Positions 10,553-22,456 of a DNA stretch of 64,000 nt are shown piece by piece. Within the stretch, counting starts at the first letter, position 1, and every line of letters begins with the position of its first letter. The notes below the pieces were generated by a model. That model made no database searches. It saw only the letters and a program-made list of their open reading frames with translations, and was not told the DNA's origin. Origin of the DNA: Lithospermum erythrorhizon (Eukaryota; Streptophyta; Magnoliopsida; Boraginales; Boraginaceae); contig JADFUC010001925.1 of the NCBI GenBank assembly GCA_019722365.1, forward strand, positions 1,550,001 through 1,614,000, given 5' to 3'. The translations under genes and the position numbers were made by a program.

Positions 10553-11857
10553 GGGCTAAAGGCGAACATCGCTCCAACTTTAAATCCGCGATTCATTCCG
10601 TCGCCCAACTTTCATAATGACTTTTTCCATACTTGACTTCAAATTTATGGCAAAATTAGTCCCGGCGTTAAATTTACAAGATTAAAGTCACATTTCGTTG
10701 ACCGTGCCCGTCGGCGTGACTACGTTAGACTAATTTTGGTCATTTCATATTGTTAAATTATTATAACGGCTTCGGCCTTACGGAGGAAGCAAAATAGTCA
10801 TTTGGGAATCTTAAACACGCCAACATAAAGTAATGGATCTTAAAAAACTGATCAACCTCTTCTTATAAAAAAACACATAAATCCAAGCTACCGGCTAAAT
10901 TCTGTCATCGAGCCAAAAGGAAATAAATCCGCGGTAAAATCGTTTTACCAGCGGATAAATAATCACGCCCGCCTTTATTCCCCTCCAAATTATACATAAC
11001 GGATCGAACATTCATCGAAACTGAAGTTAATTGGTTAATACAATTCGCGAAAAATAAGTATAAGCCCGATGAAGCATCGAGAGATCATGGAATAATGATT
11101 GAGTTTGACCTTTGGGAATTTGGTCAAAATTCAACTGACTTTTTTGATTGCCAGCGAGAATCAGCGGCGCCAATTAATTTCACCGTCTTCGATTTGTTGT
11201 TGAACCATTGGATCCAAGCTGTCGAGAAGAAATAGAGTTTGGGCAATTCGACTTGTCGGTGAGGCGGATGTCGGTGGCGTTGAGTTCGGCGGCGATAAAT
11301 GAACCCGAATTAAAATCGAAGGGATTACTTTGTCGGGTTTCGGATCGGGACAGCGGTGGTGCGGATCTCGGTGAGGTGGTGGCGATCGGGAGGAGGAGGA
11401 GAGGAGGTGGGCGACACATCGTGGGGGTGGGGGAGTAGGGTAGGAGTGGGTTAGGGTGGGGGGGTGAGATGCGAGGGAGTTGTTTGGTTTGGAGAAAGAT
11501 TTGTAAGGTTTTTGTTAGAGTAGTGGAGGTTTTATCAGAGAAGAGGAGCATTGTGAGGAAGTGGATAATATCAATTACATTTTGCGATTCAAAATCAGTT
11601 CGAATGACTATTTTGCCCCTCAGGAAGTGGTGGTACGACACACAATTTAACAATATGAAATGACTAAATTACCCCCAACCGGAGTCACGTGACGGGCAAA
11701 CATCCCATGAGGAAATGTGGACTTTGGAGAAAATTTGGCCTTGGGACTAAATTTGCCACAAAGTTGAAGTTGGGTGATGGAAAAAGTCATTATGAAAGTT
11801 GGGTGATGGAATGGAATCGCGAATGAATTTGGGTGATGTCGGCCGGCCTTTTAGCCC
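10553..11857. mobile_element. Non-autonomous Mutator-like element (MULE) with 9-bp target duplication
   Basis: The ends GGGCTAAAGGC and GGCCTTTTAGCCC are inverted. Similarity of the inverted arms continues for about 200 bp (10553-10755 against 11650-11857), including a shared GGAAAAAGTCATTATGAAAG word on the right that is inverted on the left. The element is flanked by a perfect 9-bp direct repeat, TTATTTATT, at 10544-10552 and 11858-11866. Long inverted ends plus a 9-bp target duplication are the signature of MULEs. The 890-bp interior encodes no recognisable MURA transposase but has a GC-rich stretch open on both strands. It lies within the CACTA-like element, so it inserted later. Confidence 0.85.
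11180..11663. other. GC-rich open stretch inside the MULE (possible captured sequence)
   Basis: Overlapping open frames run on both strands (for example 157 codons on minus at 11180-11653, and 76 and 64 codons on plus). Base composition is far more GC-rich than the surroundings. I recognise no domain; the products are basic, proline-rich or arginine-rich. It may be a fragment picked up by a Pack-MULE or simply the GC-rich interior of the element. Confidence 0.4.
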
Positions 11858-12074
11858 TTATTTATTCAATAATTTATTATAAATGGCTATGAGGAGTTTG
11901 GCCGATTCCGCCCAAGCGAGTTAAATGTGTATACGATAAGGAAACGACATGTGACTTCTTTATACGATCAACTTTAAACGACAAACTTTCCTGTCGTTTT
12001 CCTGTCCTTTAAAGTCATATACGACGAGAAAATGACAGGATTCATCGTCTTATTTGTTACTTTTTCTAGTAATG

Positions 12075-14253
12075 AATATATTTTCACTAGAATAGAATAA
12101 TAAATTAAAAACGAAAAATAATCAACAAGCACCTACGAACTTCATTATTGGGACATAGTTGAACCATATGATCTCAGAAAAAGACTTGTTCTAACAGTAA
12201 TACATGAAATTTAATTGGAAATATATACGTATAACCCAAAAAGTTCACTCACAAAATATATAAAACTTTGATCTTTACTACTATCTGCTAATACCATAAT
12301 TACCTTCTTTCTTATGTAATCAACGAATCATATCATCATCAGACAAATAAACTCTAAAACCATGCACTCCTGTATACACTCATCAATCAAATTGATGGCA
12401 TGATGTTGGTAATCATCTATTATCTAATAATTAATAATTGTTGACAGTTCCACTTCTATGCAATGATGATGACTTTGGATATTTTCATTTTATGTTTAGA
12501 AATCCCAAAATATAATGTTGAGACTATCGTTTTGTAACTCATTTTATGTTCCATTAGTTACATTATTGTATTTTATATTGTGCATTAGTGTTAGGCTGGT
12601 GATATCATAAATATACTCTCGACGATGTCCACAAAACATTAAATTAATAAGGATTAATCAAAGCAAGAAGCATGATGAATGATATTCGTAATTCTAATAA
12701 GGTACCCCTTAAACCTTGATAATTTTCATTTTGTATTTTTAAAATTTTAGTAAATTTCGTATCTCTTCAATATTGATTTTCTTAAAAAAAATGATACTTA
12801 CTATGAACTCTGACTCTTTAAGCAAAAATTTCGACTCCGACATTGAATATGCACGATGGATCGTTTTCTCGAAACGGCAAAAATCAGTTGACTTAAAAAA
12901 TTATTTTGAAAGCATGCAGTTTAGTCTAATTAATCCATTTACTTAAGAATATCATTTTGAAGATTATCAGTTAGTTTGGCTATATCATTTTGAAGATTAT
13001 CAATTAGTTTGGCTATATCTTTCATCACTTATGGTCAAATCTTCTGGTCCCATCACATTTTATTTAACTTGGCAATTGATAATTGAATTTCATCAATACA
13101 GATGTCAACTCTTTATTAGGCTCGAGCCTCTTTCTACCCTAGTAGGAAGTACAATTATATTTAATTATTGGATTCTGACCTCTAATGCATTATTATTCAG
13201 AATAATGTTTTAACTACATGTTCTGCTTTTTTAGATATTAGTAGTAAGTAGGATATACTTATTATTAAAGTTTCCGTTTTGTTTTTGCTGGTAGTTCAAC
13301 TATACCATTTTTTTTGGAATATGTTATTATGGCTTCGTTTTTAATTAAGGTGGAAGCGTCGATCTAAGGATCCTTATCTTATTTATGTCCTTGAAATTTA
13401 TCGTAGGAGGTAAATTGAGGGATGTATCTTAACTAGTCGGGAAACTTGAGCCGTTTAAGCAAACCCCAGTAAATTATTATGTTAAATTTCTGTAGCATAA
13501 AGAGGTTAGAATGTTTGATATTTAACTTTTCAAACTCTTTAAACTAATGTGAGTGTATATCATTTGTAAGTTCAATCACATTGATGATTGATCGATATAC
13601 GACATTTGAATTCATTATACTTGCTTCAAATACATGATTCCAATTATGTGAAAGTGATGATATGAGGCATGGTACTATCCTCTTTCTCTTGTAGTATGTC
13701 ATGTAAATTAATTTTAATTGGATTTAGGACGTAGTTAGTAGTAAAAAATTAGAGGAGGGTTTTTTAGATGCTTAGAGTTTGGTGCTTATTATGCTTACTC
13801 GAATGTGGCCGAATTTGGATCGCTTGTTTTTTGATCAATGGCTAATATTGAATAGGGGTATTTGGATTTTTTTTTTTTTTGCATTTAAAAAAATTACTGC
13901 TCTCACAATTATAGCATGCACAATTTATTTCCGGATTTGTTGACTATTTTTTCTCCAATTTGGTTTTTTACCTTTTTGATTTAATGATTTTATTTTCCTT
14001 CATTTTAGATTATATTTTATGTTTAGATGATTCATAATTCAATTTGTAAAATATTCAATATTAATTTATTCATTGTCATCGTGGATTTGAAAATTGAATT
14101 CAAATATAGAATATAATTTAATTTTTTATTATACCACTATTTTTTTTAGTAATACCATTATTTTTACCTCTAATTATCCATCACCATGGGTTTATTTTTT
14201 TATTTAGTAATATCACTATTATTTTTATTTTGTATTACATGATATAGAAAATA
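12075..14253. other. Intergenic, no gene seen
   Basis: AT-rich and apparently non-coding. The only structure I see is a two-copy direct repeat of about 31 bp near 12956-13020, containing TTTTGAAGATTATCA and TTAGTTTGGCTATATC. Confidence 0.4.
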
Positions 14254-14507
14254 CTCCCTTCATCCCATAAAGATTGTCCACTTTTGATCTTTTTTGTTAT
14301 ATATCTTGAACTTTGACCGTAGATATTTTTGTTAGTATTTTATAATACTTGATGAAAACTATATCTACGAAAAATATATTTCAAACTCTTTCCATTGATA
14401 TATTTTTTATAAAATATTATACAACACAAACAAATATATTTAAAGTCAAAGTTTGAAAGTTACGACTATAAAAAAGTAGATTCGATCTTTGTGGAGATGG
14501 AAAGGAA
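14254..14507. mobile_element. Stowaway-like MITE
   Basis: The left end CTCCCTTCATCCCATAAAGAT and its imperfect inverted counterpart ATCTTTGTGGAGATGGAAAG bound an AT-rich 254-bp core. TA dinucleotides flank it (14252-14253 and 14508-14509). CTCCCTYCRTCCCATAAAGAT is the classic Stowaway (Tc1/mariner-derived) terminus. Confidence 0.7.
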
Positions 14508-14678
14508 TATGTTTAAATGTGTTCATGGCTAGAATTATGTCTGTAAAACCCTTAGATAAATACTAGTAGTATAAATTATATGGAGAGTAATACCACTCAT
14601 CAGTTTCATATGGTATTTTATTTTTCATGTATTGTCATTAAATGTTTCTATATTGAGTTAGTATCCATAAGCTCTTTA

Positions 14679-15517
14679 GTACCCACCTGAACTTCTTAAT
14701 ATTTTGCCAACCTTTCAAATAAGCACCTGAACTTCTCAACCTTTCAAGTAGGCACAGACTTTTCAAAATCATGGCACCTGTACTTTTCGAAGACCAAATC
14801 AAATTTTAGAAGGGCAATTTAGTCAAACAACATTCAAATAACTCACCTGAACTTATTTGATGGCACCTAAACTACATGGCTTTGAACTTTATATGGCACC
14901 CCTCTTGCTACTACTGACCCACTGCCCCCTTCAGCTGCTCCCCATACTTTCTTGTAACCATGAAGCCCCACTTTTGAATACCGAGACCTGGATGGTCAAC
15001 AATAAACAGCCTCTTTTTATACGGACTAAATTAGCCTAACCACGTAAAACTGACCTTTTGTAACTCTTCCTCTTTCCTTGATTCTTGAGCAAAAAGTTTG
15101 GAAAAAATGGTGTTGCTGATTCTAAAAGGAGATACTCTTATCACGTTAACACTTTCTTTGGTTCAAAATATAGTATTATTTTCTGGAAGTGCAGCTACAT
15201 TATTGACTCATGGTAAACTATCACTTTATTATTGTTCTTTACATTTACTATATGCTCATTTTTTTTCTTAAAGAAATCTCAAGTATTAAAAGCTGAAAAT
15301 AATTTTTTATTTAGGGAAATGCCAAGTTGAGATTTTAGATTAGATTTTATGGGGCGTGATGGAACGTGGCGAGGTGGGAAGCAAGGCCAGAGGCAACAGT
15401 AATGGCGGTGCCATATAAAAAGTTCAGAATACCATAGGGTGCAATGATTTGAAAGTTTAGATGCCAAAATGCATCGCGGTGCTTATTTGAAAGGTTGACA
15501 AAAGGTCAGGTGCTTAG
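14679..15517. mobile_element. Inverted-repeat element with GGCACCTGAACTT-type repeats
   Basis: The left arm (14679-14900) repeats words such as GCACCTGAACTT and CAACCTTTCAAATAAGCACC. The right arm (15400-15517) carries the inverse, for example GGTGCTTATTTGAAAGGTTG and GGTCAGGTGC. Such terminal arms built of short internal repeats occur in plant MULE-like elements, but no target duplication is clear. The open frames at 14857-15039 and 15279-15467 fall within the element and have no family match. The ends are approximate. Confidence 0.55.
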
Positions 15518-18500
15518 ATGAAATTAAGTATTTTATTATTATAGGTTTTCCTTACAAACTTGACCATGTTTCCTCTTGGAGTTCTTTGATATTGAATTTA
15601 ATTGTTCAAATTCAACAATATTAATTTTTATGATTTTCTGCATTTTAGTTTTTGATTTTTTTAATTTGAAATAGATTTGTTGATAAAACAAATAGTCAAT
15701 CAATTAGATGTATTAGAATCAATCTCATAAAATAAATAATAAGTATCTATAAATCATTTATAACATATTAATATTACTTGATTGTATATAACATAATATA
15801 CATGGTAGAATACTTTCATGCAAACAAATATCATGACATATACAACTATGGGTTTTAATATTATAGAGTACTTGATTTCTACTTTGCCACATGTCTTAAT
15901 GCAATATATTGAAATGATGGTGATCTTTTAGCATAGATGATGTATACTTCTTATCTTGAATTTATTCTGAAATAATATATGATTGTTTGAATTCTGCTAT
16001 AGCATATTAGGATATATTGTATTTTTGTTTATTCCTTCTCATAGTAGGAAGTTTTTTTATTGATTTTAATTTTTTCTATACCCTACTAGGACATAGTGTG
16101 GTATGAATACATAATTAATAAATACCATTATATGCTAGTTGCATGGATTTCTAAAAGAAATAATGATAAAATCAATATCATATCATAAAAAATAAGTATC
16201 TAAAAATCATGTCTAACAACTATATTTCATTCATCTAATCTTGTCTTCTTTTGTCCCTTTTCTTGACGATCATCTTTGCTTTTGGTCACTTGTTTCTTCT
16301 TTAATCTTTTGAGCATCATAACACTTTACACTTCGCATTCTCTCCCGAAATCATCCATCCTTCTACTAAATATTGGCATGCATTCCTCATATCCCTCTAT
16401 TTGGATCTTGCAATGGGCAACATGCTTTGGCACTTGTCGGTTAAAACAATAACACTTAGGTATGGAAATGCAATACCATCGCACGCTAATTATGGTATTT
16501 CAGATCTCAGAATGGATACCACGATATAAGTATTATGTGTATTACGGAGATAAAATGTAGATATTATGTGTATTTCATATTAAAAAATGGATACCACAAC
16601 ATGAATATTATGTGTATTTCATATAACAAAATGGATACCTTGAATGAATAATATATTATTATTCTGAAACACAAAATACTATTAAAATAGAAATACGCAA
16701 ATTAAAAAGAATATCTAAAAGTTATATTATTTAGATGAAGTTGGAGCTTTACCTTATTCATCTATTCAACACATTATTCATTAGATTGGACAAAAAATCA
16801 ATCTATCAAACAAATTGAATTCAAAATAGAAATTATTATTAAATCTATGAATTGGGTTCAAAGCTTCATTTTTGAAACGACGTCTTACTATATCTAACCA
16901 ATTTCTAAACCATGTTTAAGCAATTCAAACATCAACCAACATGAAACAATTAATTCTAACACCACAATACTTTAATTGTAAAAAATCATTCAACATAGTA
17001 TTATCAAACAAACAACACAATATTTTAATGGTTCGAAAAAATACCTGCACTTTTAGTGCTCTTCTCCATTTTTTGCTTCATTCAACATAGTATTATCAAA
17101 CCCATTCAACATAGTATTATCAAACAAATAGCACAATATTTTAATGGTTCGAAAAAATACCTGCACTTTTAGTGTTCTTCTTCCATTTCTTCATTTCTTT
17201 GTAATTTAGTACTCCTCAGGTCAACTTTTGTATCGATTGAATCATATTCTTACAACTTTTGTGGGATTGTGTGGCTTGTTTTTATATTTTGGAAAGGTTT
17301 CAATTTGATTATATCATTCAATTGGAGAATTTGAGTTCAAGAAGGAAATTAATTATTGGCTTGTGGGTAGGGACGAAATTGGGGGGATGGGGCGAAATTG
17401 AGGGGAATGATTTTTTTTCAATTCTATCCTTGTAAGCATGGTGCTTACAACAGCGCTATAAACATCTAGTATTAGTCGGCCCCAGAGTGTTACGTGCGGC
17501 TTTGTCACGTTTTTTCACTTGACATGGGTTCGACTCTGCATGGGAGCGACCTTGTGTTGAAGTGGTTAAAAGAAGTTTTAGTCCACTTATCCCGGGTAGA
17601 GGCCCCGTCCTGCGATTAACTCCTTCGATTTTAACATTGGATATTCATTTCATCATTCAAAATATAAAATTTTACATGGATATTCATATTTGAGAGAATA
17701 GAAGAGAGTAGAAGCAAAAAAAAAATGATTGTGGCAAGTTTGGAACTAGAGATCTTCTTTAAGTTAGGCAAAGTATTAACCATTTGAGCAATTCTTTTTT
17801 ATGTAGGGTATTCATGTGAATACCCTTGTTCTTATGTGGGTCTTTTGGGCTGTAAGGATAATCGATCTCATGGAAACCGGATAAATAATTTAATTGTCTG
17901 ATTGGTTGTCGTTGAGTGTAATAATATGTATATGTAAGTTCAATATATGTCGATTGTTAGACGATTGACATTTAGGATTTATCGGTATTGACATTAGGGG
18001 TTACATTGGCTTACTAGGGTCCGCTCGTAATCTATATATTAATACAATAGTCGGTTAATATTGTTTAATATATTGCTCTTGTCGTCAAATCACAAGAATT
18101 AAGCACGCAAATAATGTAGAGCTATATATAATATTGTATTATAAACTTTTAAGATTACAGAGTGAAGCATCAAAGGAAACATTCGGAAGGTGAAAAATTG
18201 AATCCCAAGACTTATTCAAGTCGGTTGGATGAGGGATTTGGGAGATTTTATCTCCTAAAACTCTTAAGTGTGTTGCCTATTTAAGTGACTTAAAATTATA
18301 CAAATTCACTAATGTTAATGCTCATAATATTTGGCTTAAGAAATCAAATATTCTCTCTACCACCGCCCCAAAGTAGAATCCTCCTTGAAAGAATTGTTTT
18401 CTTTTTCGTCTTTGTTAAGTTTAAACTGTCGTTCTATAGTAAAGCGTGCGGGAGTGTTCGTCCCGATTCTTTAGTGTGGGTATCTTTGGAGATCTTTAGT

Positions 18501-20134
18501 TTTAGTATTGTGAGCAACTATTTTCTTGCGATATTATCGAAAAAGGTACACACTTGTAGTTCGTATGTTTTATTGTAATTGTACAATCGTCTTGTGCGAG
18601 AATTAGTATCAAAATTAAGTTTAGAATTTGATTATACATAACCAAACACCAACGAGTCCGTCCACAGTGATATCCGTCTGAGGAATCTGAAAAAGCCAGA
18701 TTAGTGTGGCAGTTTCGCACTTTATTATACCAACCAAGGAACCAAATAGCTCGTTTATATCTTTATGCGCATGCATTTAATTATGTGCTTAAAAAGAGAG
18801 TAGGAAGAATAAAATTCAAGAGAATGCACGTTCCCCAGCTAGAAACCATGATAACCAATGCATCATTTTCCAACCTCATCGAGCGAATTTCGTTGTGCTA
18901 AATGGCTTGAAAAGACCCTGAAGATGTGATACATTGAGAAGAATGGGTGCCTATTGCCTCATCAATTTGCTTTCCAAGTGATGGAGGTCTATAAATTTGG
19001 GCACATCAGAATCAATAACATGAATTGTCTGAATTGAGCAAAAAGCAAAAGGTTTAGGTGCAACAAGCTATTTCCTGAGCTGTGATAACTTCATATCATG
19101 GCCCTTTTAGTGGGGTCAATGAGATTGTTTCAACTTTCTAAAATTAGAAAAGTTTAATTTGTTAATGATGTAAGATGTTGGAGGTTCTTTTACACCTTCA
19201 AGGTACCAAGTTATGTCCAATGCACTGTATGACTGTATTATGAAGTTTCATCAATTCTTTAATCCTAGTATAAGAGGTCATAAAACTGATCATTCCTTGG
19301 GAGAGGGGAATTAAACAACTACAAGGACAACTCAAATTGACTAATATTGGAAGTCAAATAAGTTGGAGCAACATATATCTTATTATTCTTATAAGTCTTA
19401 CAATTTGTGATTTTTCAAAAGGGTAGCTCACAAAAATCTTTCTATATTCAAATATTGAAAGAAAAACAGAAGGGGTCACATAAACATTGTCAACAAGTAG
19501 GTTTGATGCATGTGCATCTGCATAGATGGCATTACAACTTATGTTCTCAGTAAACAAAACTTCACCAACAATTTAATAAACAAGTACGAATACGATAACT
19601 AGACATGATGAACAATAATTTACTGATGACAAATGGGGATGCATCGTTGTCGAGATACATCTTTATTACCTATCAGAATCACTATGAATCCCTTAAAGAT
19701 TCATTCTAGCAGGACTCGCTTACACCATCTATATACTTCTGTATTAAGCTATATGACAACGGAGTATCTTCAGGAAATACTGTGAAGAAATGTGGCTAAG
19801 AGCCTAGGAATTAGATGGAAGTAATCTCAAATTCTCAATGCATTAATAAAATAATAGGTTGCAACTAGCAATATCAAATTAAGGACATGTTTTCCCAAAT
19901 AGTAGACTAATTAAATACACCTCCTAAAACATTATAGCAGGTGTTCCTACAGAAGACAGATCCTTTCAATGCATAAATAAACGGCAAGAAAAGCTAATAC
20001 ATCGTTCATACCAGGGACACATTCACCGCTGGTTGAAAGCAACAAACGAACTCCATTTGTGTCCACGTCTTAACAGCAAGATGAAGGGAAATTAAGCAAC
20101 ATAATAACATAAGGGAAAACAAGGTTCCTTATCC
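15518..20134. other. Long gene-free stretch before the MCTP gene
   Basis: AT-rich DNA with short tandem repeats, including a degenerate repeat of about 58 bp near 16510-16640 containing ATTATGTGTATTTCATAT. Open frames at 18312-18901 and 19354-19557 show no domain, splice context or codon pattern that I would defend. The part from about 19900 to 20134 is expected to hold the 3' UTR of the minus-strand MCTP gene. Confidence 0.4.
16987..17180. repeat. 116-bp tandem duplication
   Basis: A unit of about 77 bp starting CATTCAACATAGTATTATC and running through GGTTCGAAAAAATACCTGCA occurs at 16987-17063 and again at 17103-17180. A partial copy of its start lies at about 17079-17100. Confidence 0.8.
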
Positions 20135-22456
20135 TCATAACATGCAGTCTGTTCTTGCAGGTAACCTTCTGAAGAAGTTGAGCGGCACAGAAGGGAGCCT
20201 GTGTCGGAACCTTGGATGCCTCAACACATAAAACCCAGTGAGAAGAGCCAGAACTTGGAAAGGTGTAACATAGAGAACAATCGCAGCAACCAAACAGAAA
20301 ATAACAAACAGTGCAGTAGCCCTTGGATCTCTCCAGCTCAACAAAGACTGCAGCCTCTCTCCTTGAGTTGCCAAGTCACCAACCACTGTCTGAATCCTCC
20401 CTGCAATGCTTCTCAGACGATCATACCTCATTCTCACCAAATCAGGAGGCCGTGATGTTGGAAAAGTGTCAAATTCCTCATCAAGCTCATCAGGATGGGC
20501 ATTATCAGCACACGAGAGACGAGTATCCATATGGGGAGGATGCCTTGGCCTCCATCGGTAGTACCAAACTCCAATCAAGAAAAGATACAAGAAAATTGTT
20601 GGTAAAATTAGCTCTGGATACAAAACAAGAATTAAGAACAGGATGTGAATTAATACAGTGGTTATTGGATTCTTCCAATTGCAAATTTGATCAAACCATT
20701 TCCCAACAGCAATCAAACCCCCCAAGACATTCATGATTCTGAAAAAGTTGGCTTTGCTCCTCCTCATACTCCACATGTGAGAACTCACATCCAACATATA
20801 TTCAACAATTTCTTTCCTCAAGGGTGGTTCAGCTCTACTCAACCTCACTGACACAATTTGAGTAGCTTGGTGCCTCAAACTGTCAAGCTGGCTAACTGTC
20901 AAGGGATGGATATAGTGCATCTTTGGCAGCAATGGTTGTGAGTACAAATGCATCATATTCAACAATGAAGAGCAAGTGAATCTTACAGCCAAATGAATTT
21001 CCCCCATCTTCTTGACCCCATTGGGATGCAAAACTAGCAGTGGGTAAGAATGTGTGTAGACACGATCAGTTTCCAGGGTAGAAAGCCGAATCCTGACCTT
21101 CCCTATCCTCGTGTCTCTAGCCCCTCCAGGTTTATCTCCACCATGTAGATGACAGTTATCAAATACTCCAATAGTTATCACGGTGCACGGATCAAATACT
21201 TCCCACGTGTACTGCTCATTCCATTTTGGAGCAAAGCTATCAATTATTGTCCTTGTCCGCACCCATTTCTGCCCATATTTTGCAACACAATAAGCATCTG
21301 TTGTTGCTCGGCCGTCTTTTGATTTCATTGGGGTCAACCCGTTGGCATTTAATACACCCAGCTCAAGGACTCCGATGTTGGATTTCCACAACTGTTTAGC
21401 TGTTGGTCGGAGATCACTACTGTAATGAGTGGATTCATCAAGAACATGGTAACCACCTTCCAACGTAATCCTCATGTGAATCTTGCTGGCAAATTTAATT
21501 TCCTTCTTCTCCCCGTCAACAATAACATGCTTCTCCAGATTATACCACTTTGGGTTTGTTGGCCTATGATCCAACCTTCTTTCCACATACTGCAAAGGGA
21601 TGGCACATATTCCAAGAACTTCATCTTTGTTGGGTGCAACCCTGTCTTCTACACTCAAAATTAGTGGCTCCTCGAATGGTTCTGAAGCAACAAACATCAG
21701 ATCCTCGTTCCACATTGGATTAATACTCTTATTCATGGAAACTCTGGTTCTTAAGGCCTGGTTCCCAAGAATGGCCTTGACGTAGACTTCTGGGAACCTA
21801 CTCCTATCACTGGGCATCAAGTCCTGAGCTCCAATCACATTAACTCTTAGATACCAAAGCTTAGGTGACAGATACACCTTGGACCTAATATTTGCTAGAC
21901 CATCATGACCACTAGAAGTAGCGGCATCAGAATGCCATGCTTCCGGAAATGCTTCATCAGCTTGAGTACCCATCCAAACCGCCAGCATCAGCTCTCCCCT
22001 GACCTTATCCCCCTTCCTGTCCTCCAATCTATACCACTGGGGTGCAAGAGGACTATCTGGAGGAACCCTTTTGGGAATCTCATTCATATCAAACAAAACT
22101 CGACCAACAAAATCATCTTTTATAGGATCCTTATCCTTTATAGTTACTTCTAGCACAGAAGCTTGGATCCTATCCTTTGAGAAAGCAAACACCTGGCTCC
22201 ATTCAGGGTTCGACTTCTTCTCAAAATGTCGGGTTGTACCCTTGTAGTTTCCTAGCCTAACCTCAACATAAGGATCAAGACTACCAGTAACATCCTTCCC
22301 CGGCAGATCTTTCGCCTTCACTACACGAACATACAAATACTGCATCTGCTCAACAAGATCATAGGTGCTAGTAAGCTTATCACCCGAGACCTTCCCACCA
22401 CCAAGGTGGGGTCTAGTCTCTTTAAGACTAAAATCCTCATGTGGCGGCCTTTGCAT
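20135..22456 (-). CDS. MCTP / FT-interacting protein (FTIP3/FTIP4-like)
   Basis: A single uninterrupted frame of 773 codons, the normal length of the three-C2 MCTP class. C2 domains lie at about residues 40-150 (KDLPGKDVTGSLDPYVEV), 200-320 and 365-490. The C-terminal phosphoribosyltransferase-C-like region contains two hydrophobic blocks, about 600-640 (LIHILFLILVLYPELILP) and 713-745 (ALFVIFCLVAAIVLYV). The protein ends RRLPARTDCML. These proteins sit in the ER membrane at ER-plasma-membrane contacts and plasmodesmata and traffic partners such as FT or STM. The GKDVTGS motif and short N-terminus place it nearer Arabidopsis MCTP3/4 than FTIP1. The CDS has no introns, as is usual for the family. 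A pseudogene copy lies 4 kb away on the same strand. Confidence 0.95.
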   Translation of the reverse strand: MQRPPHEDFSLKETRPHLGGGKVSGDKLTSTYDLVEQMQYLYVRVVKAKDLPGKDVTGSLDPYVEVRLGNYKGTTRHFEKKSNPEWSQVFAFSKDRIQASVLEVTIKDKDPIKDDFVGRVLFDMNEIPKRVPPDSPLAPQWYRLEDRKGDKVRGELMLAVWMGTQADEAFPEAWHSDAATSSGHDGLANIRSKVYLSPKLWYLRVNVIGAQDLMPSDRSRFPEVYVKAILGNQALRTRVSMNKSINPMWNEDLMFVASEPFEEPLILSVEDRVAPNKDEVLGICAIPLQYVERRLDHRPTNPKWYNLEKHVIVDGEKKEIKFASKIHMRITLEGGYHVLDESTHYSSDLRPTAKQLWKSNIGVLELGVLNANGLTPMKSKDGRATTDAYCVAKYGQKWVRTRTIIDSFAPKWNEQYTWEVFDPCTVITIGVFDNCHLHGGDKPGGARDTRIGKVRIRLSTLETDRVYTHSYPLLVLHPNGVKKMGEIHLAVRFTCSSLLNMMHLYSQPLLPKMHYIHPLTVSQLDSLRHQATQIVSVRLSRAEPPLRKEIVEYMLDVSSHMWSMRRSKANFFRIMNVLGGLIAVGKWFDQICNWKNPITTVLIHILFLILVLYPELILPTIFLYLFLIGVWYYRWRPRHPPHMDTRLSCADNAHPDELDEEFDTFPTSRPPDLVRMRYDRLRSIAGRIQTVVGDLATQGERLQSLLSWRDPRATALFVIFCLVAAIVLYVTPFQVLALLTGFYVLRHPRFRHRLPSVPLNFFRRLPARTDCML

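Larger units (their letters stand above)
9144..12074. mobile_element. Candidate CACTA-like non-autonomous element
   Basis: The right end reads TTTTTCTAGTAATG, i.e. CATTACTAGAAAAA inverted, one base from the CACTACTAGAAAAA type of plant CACTA termini. The proposed left end, AATTACTTTAAAAGACG, is a weaker match. Both subterminal zones carry the same words in opposite orientation, such as TCATATAC and ATGACAGGA or ACGACAGGAAA (9165-9320 and 11930-12045), as CACTA subterminal arrays do. No transposase is visible. I could not find a matching 3-bp target duplication, so the left end is uncertain. A MULE has inserted inside. Confidence 0.45.

Noticed and set aside
11180..11653. 157-codon open frame as a protein gene
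   Set aside because: It lies inside a MULE, overlaps open frames on the other strand and matches no domain I know. GC-rich composition explains the openness.
18312..18901. Open frames of 65-88 codons as a small gene
   Set aside because: No conserved motif, no convincing splice sites and AT-driven composition.
20201..22153. Plus-strand open frames within the MCTP region
   Set aside because: They are antisense shadows of the intact MCTP coding sequence, and equivalent shadows occur over the pseudogene.
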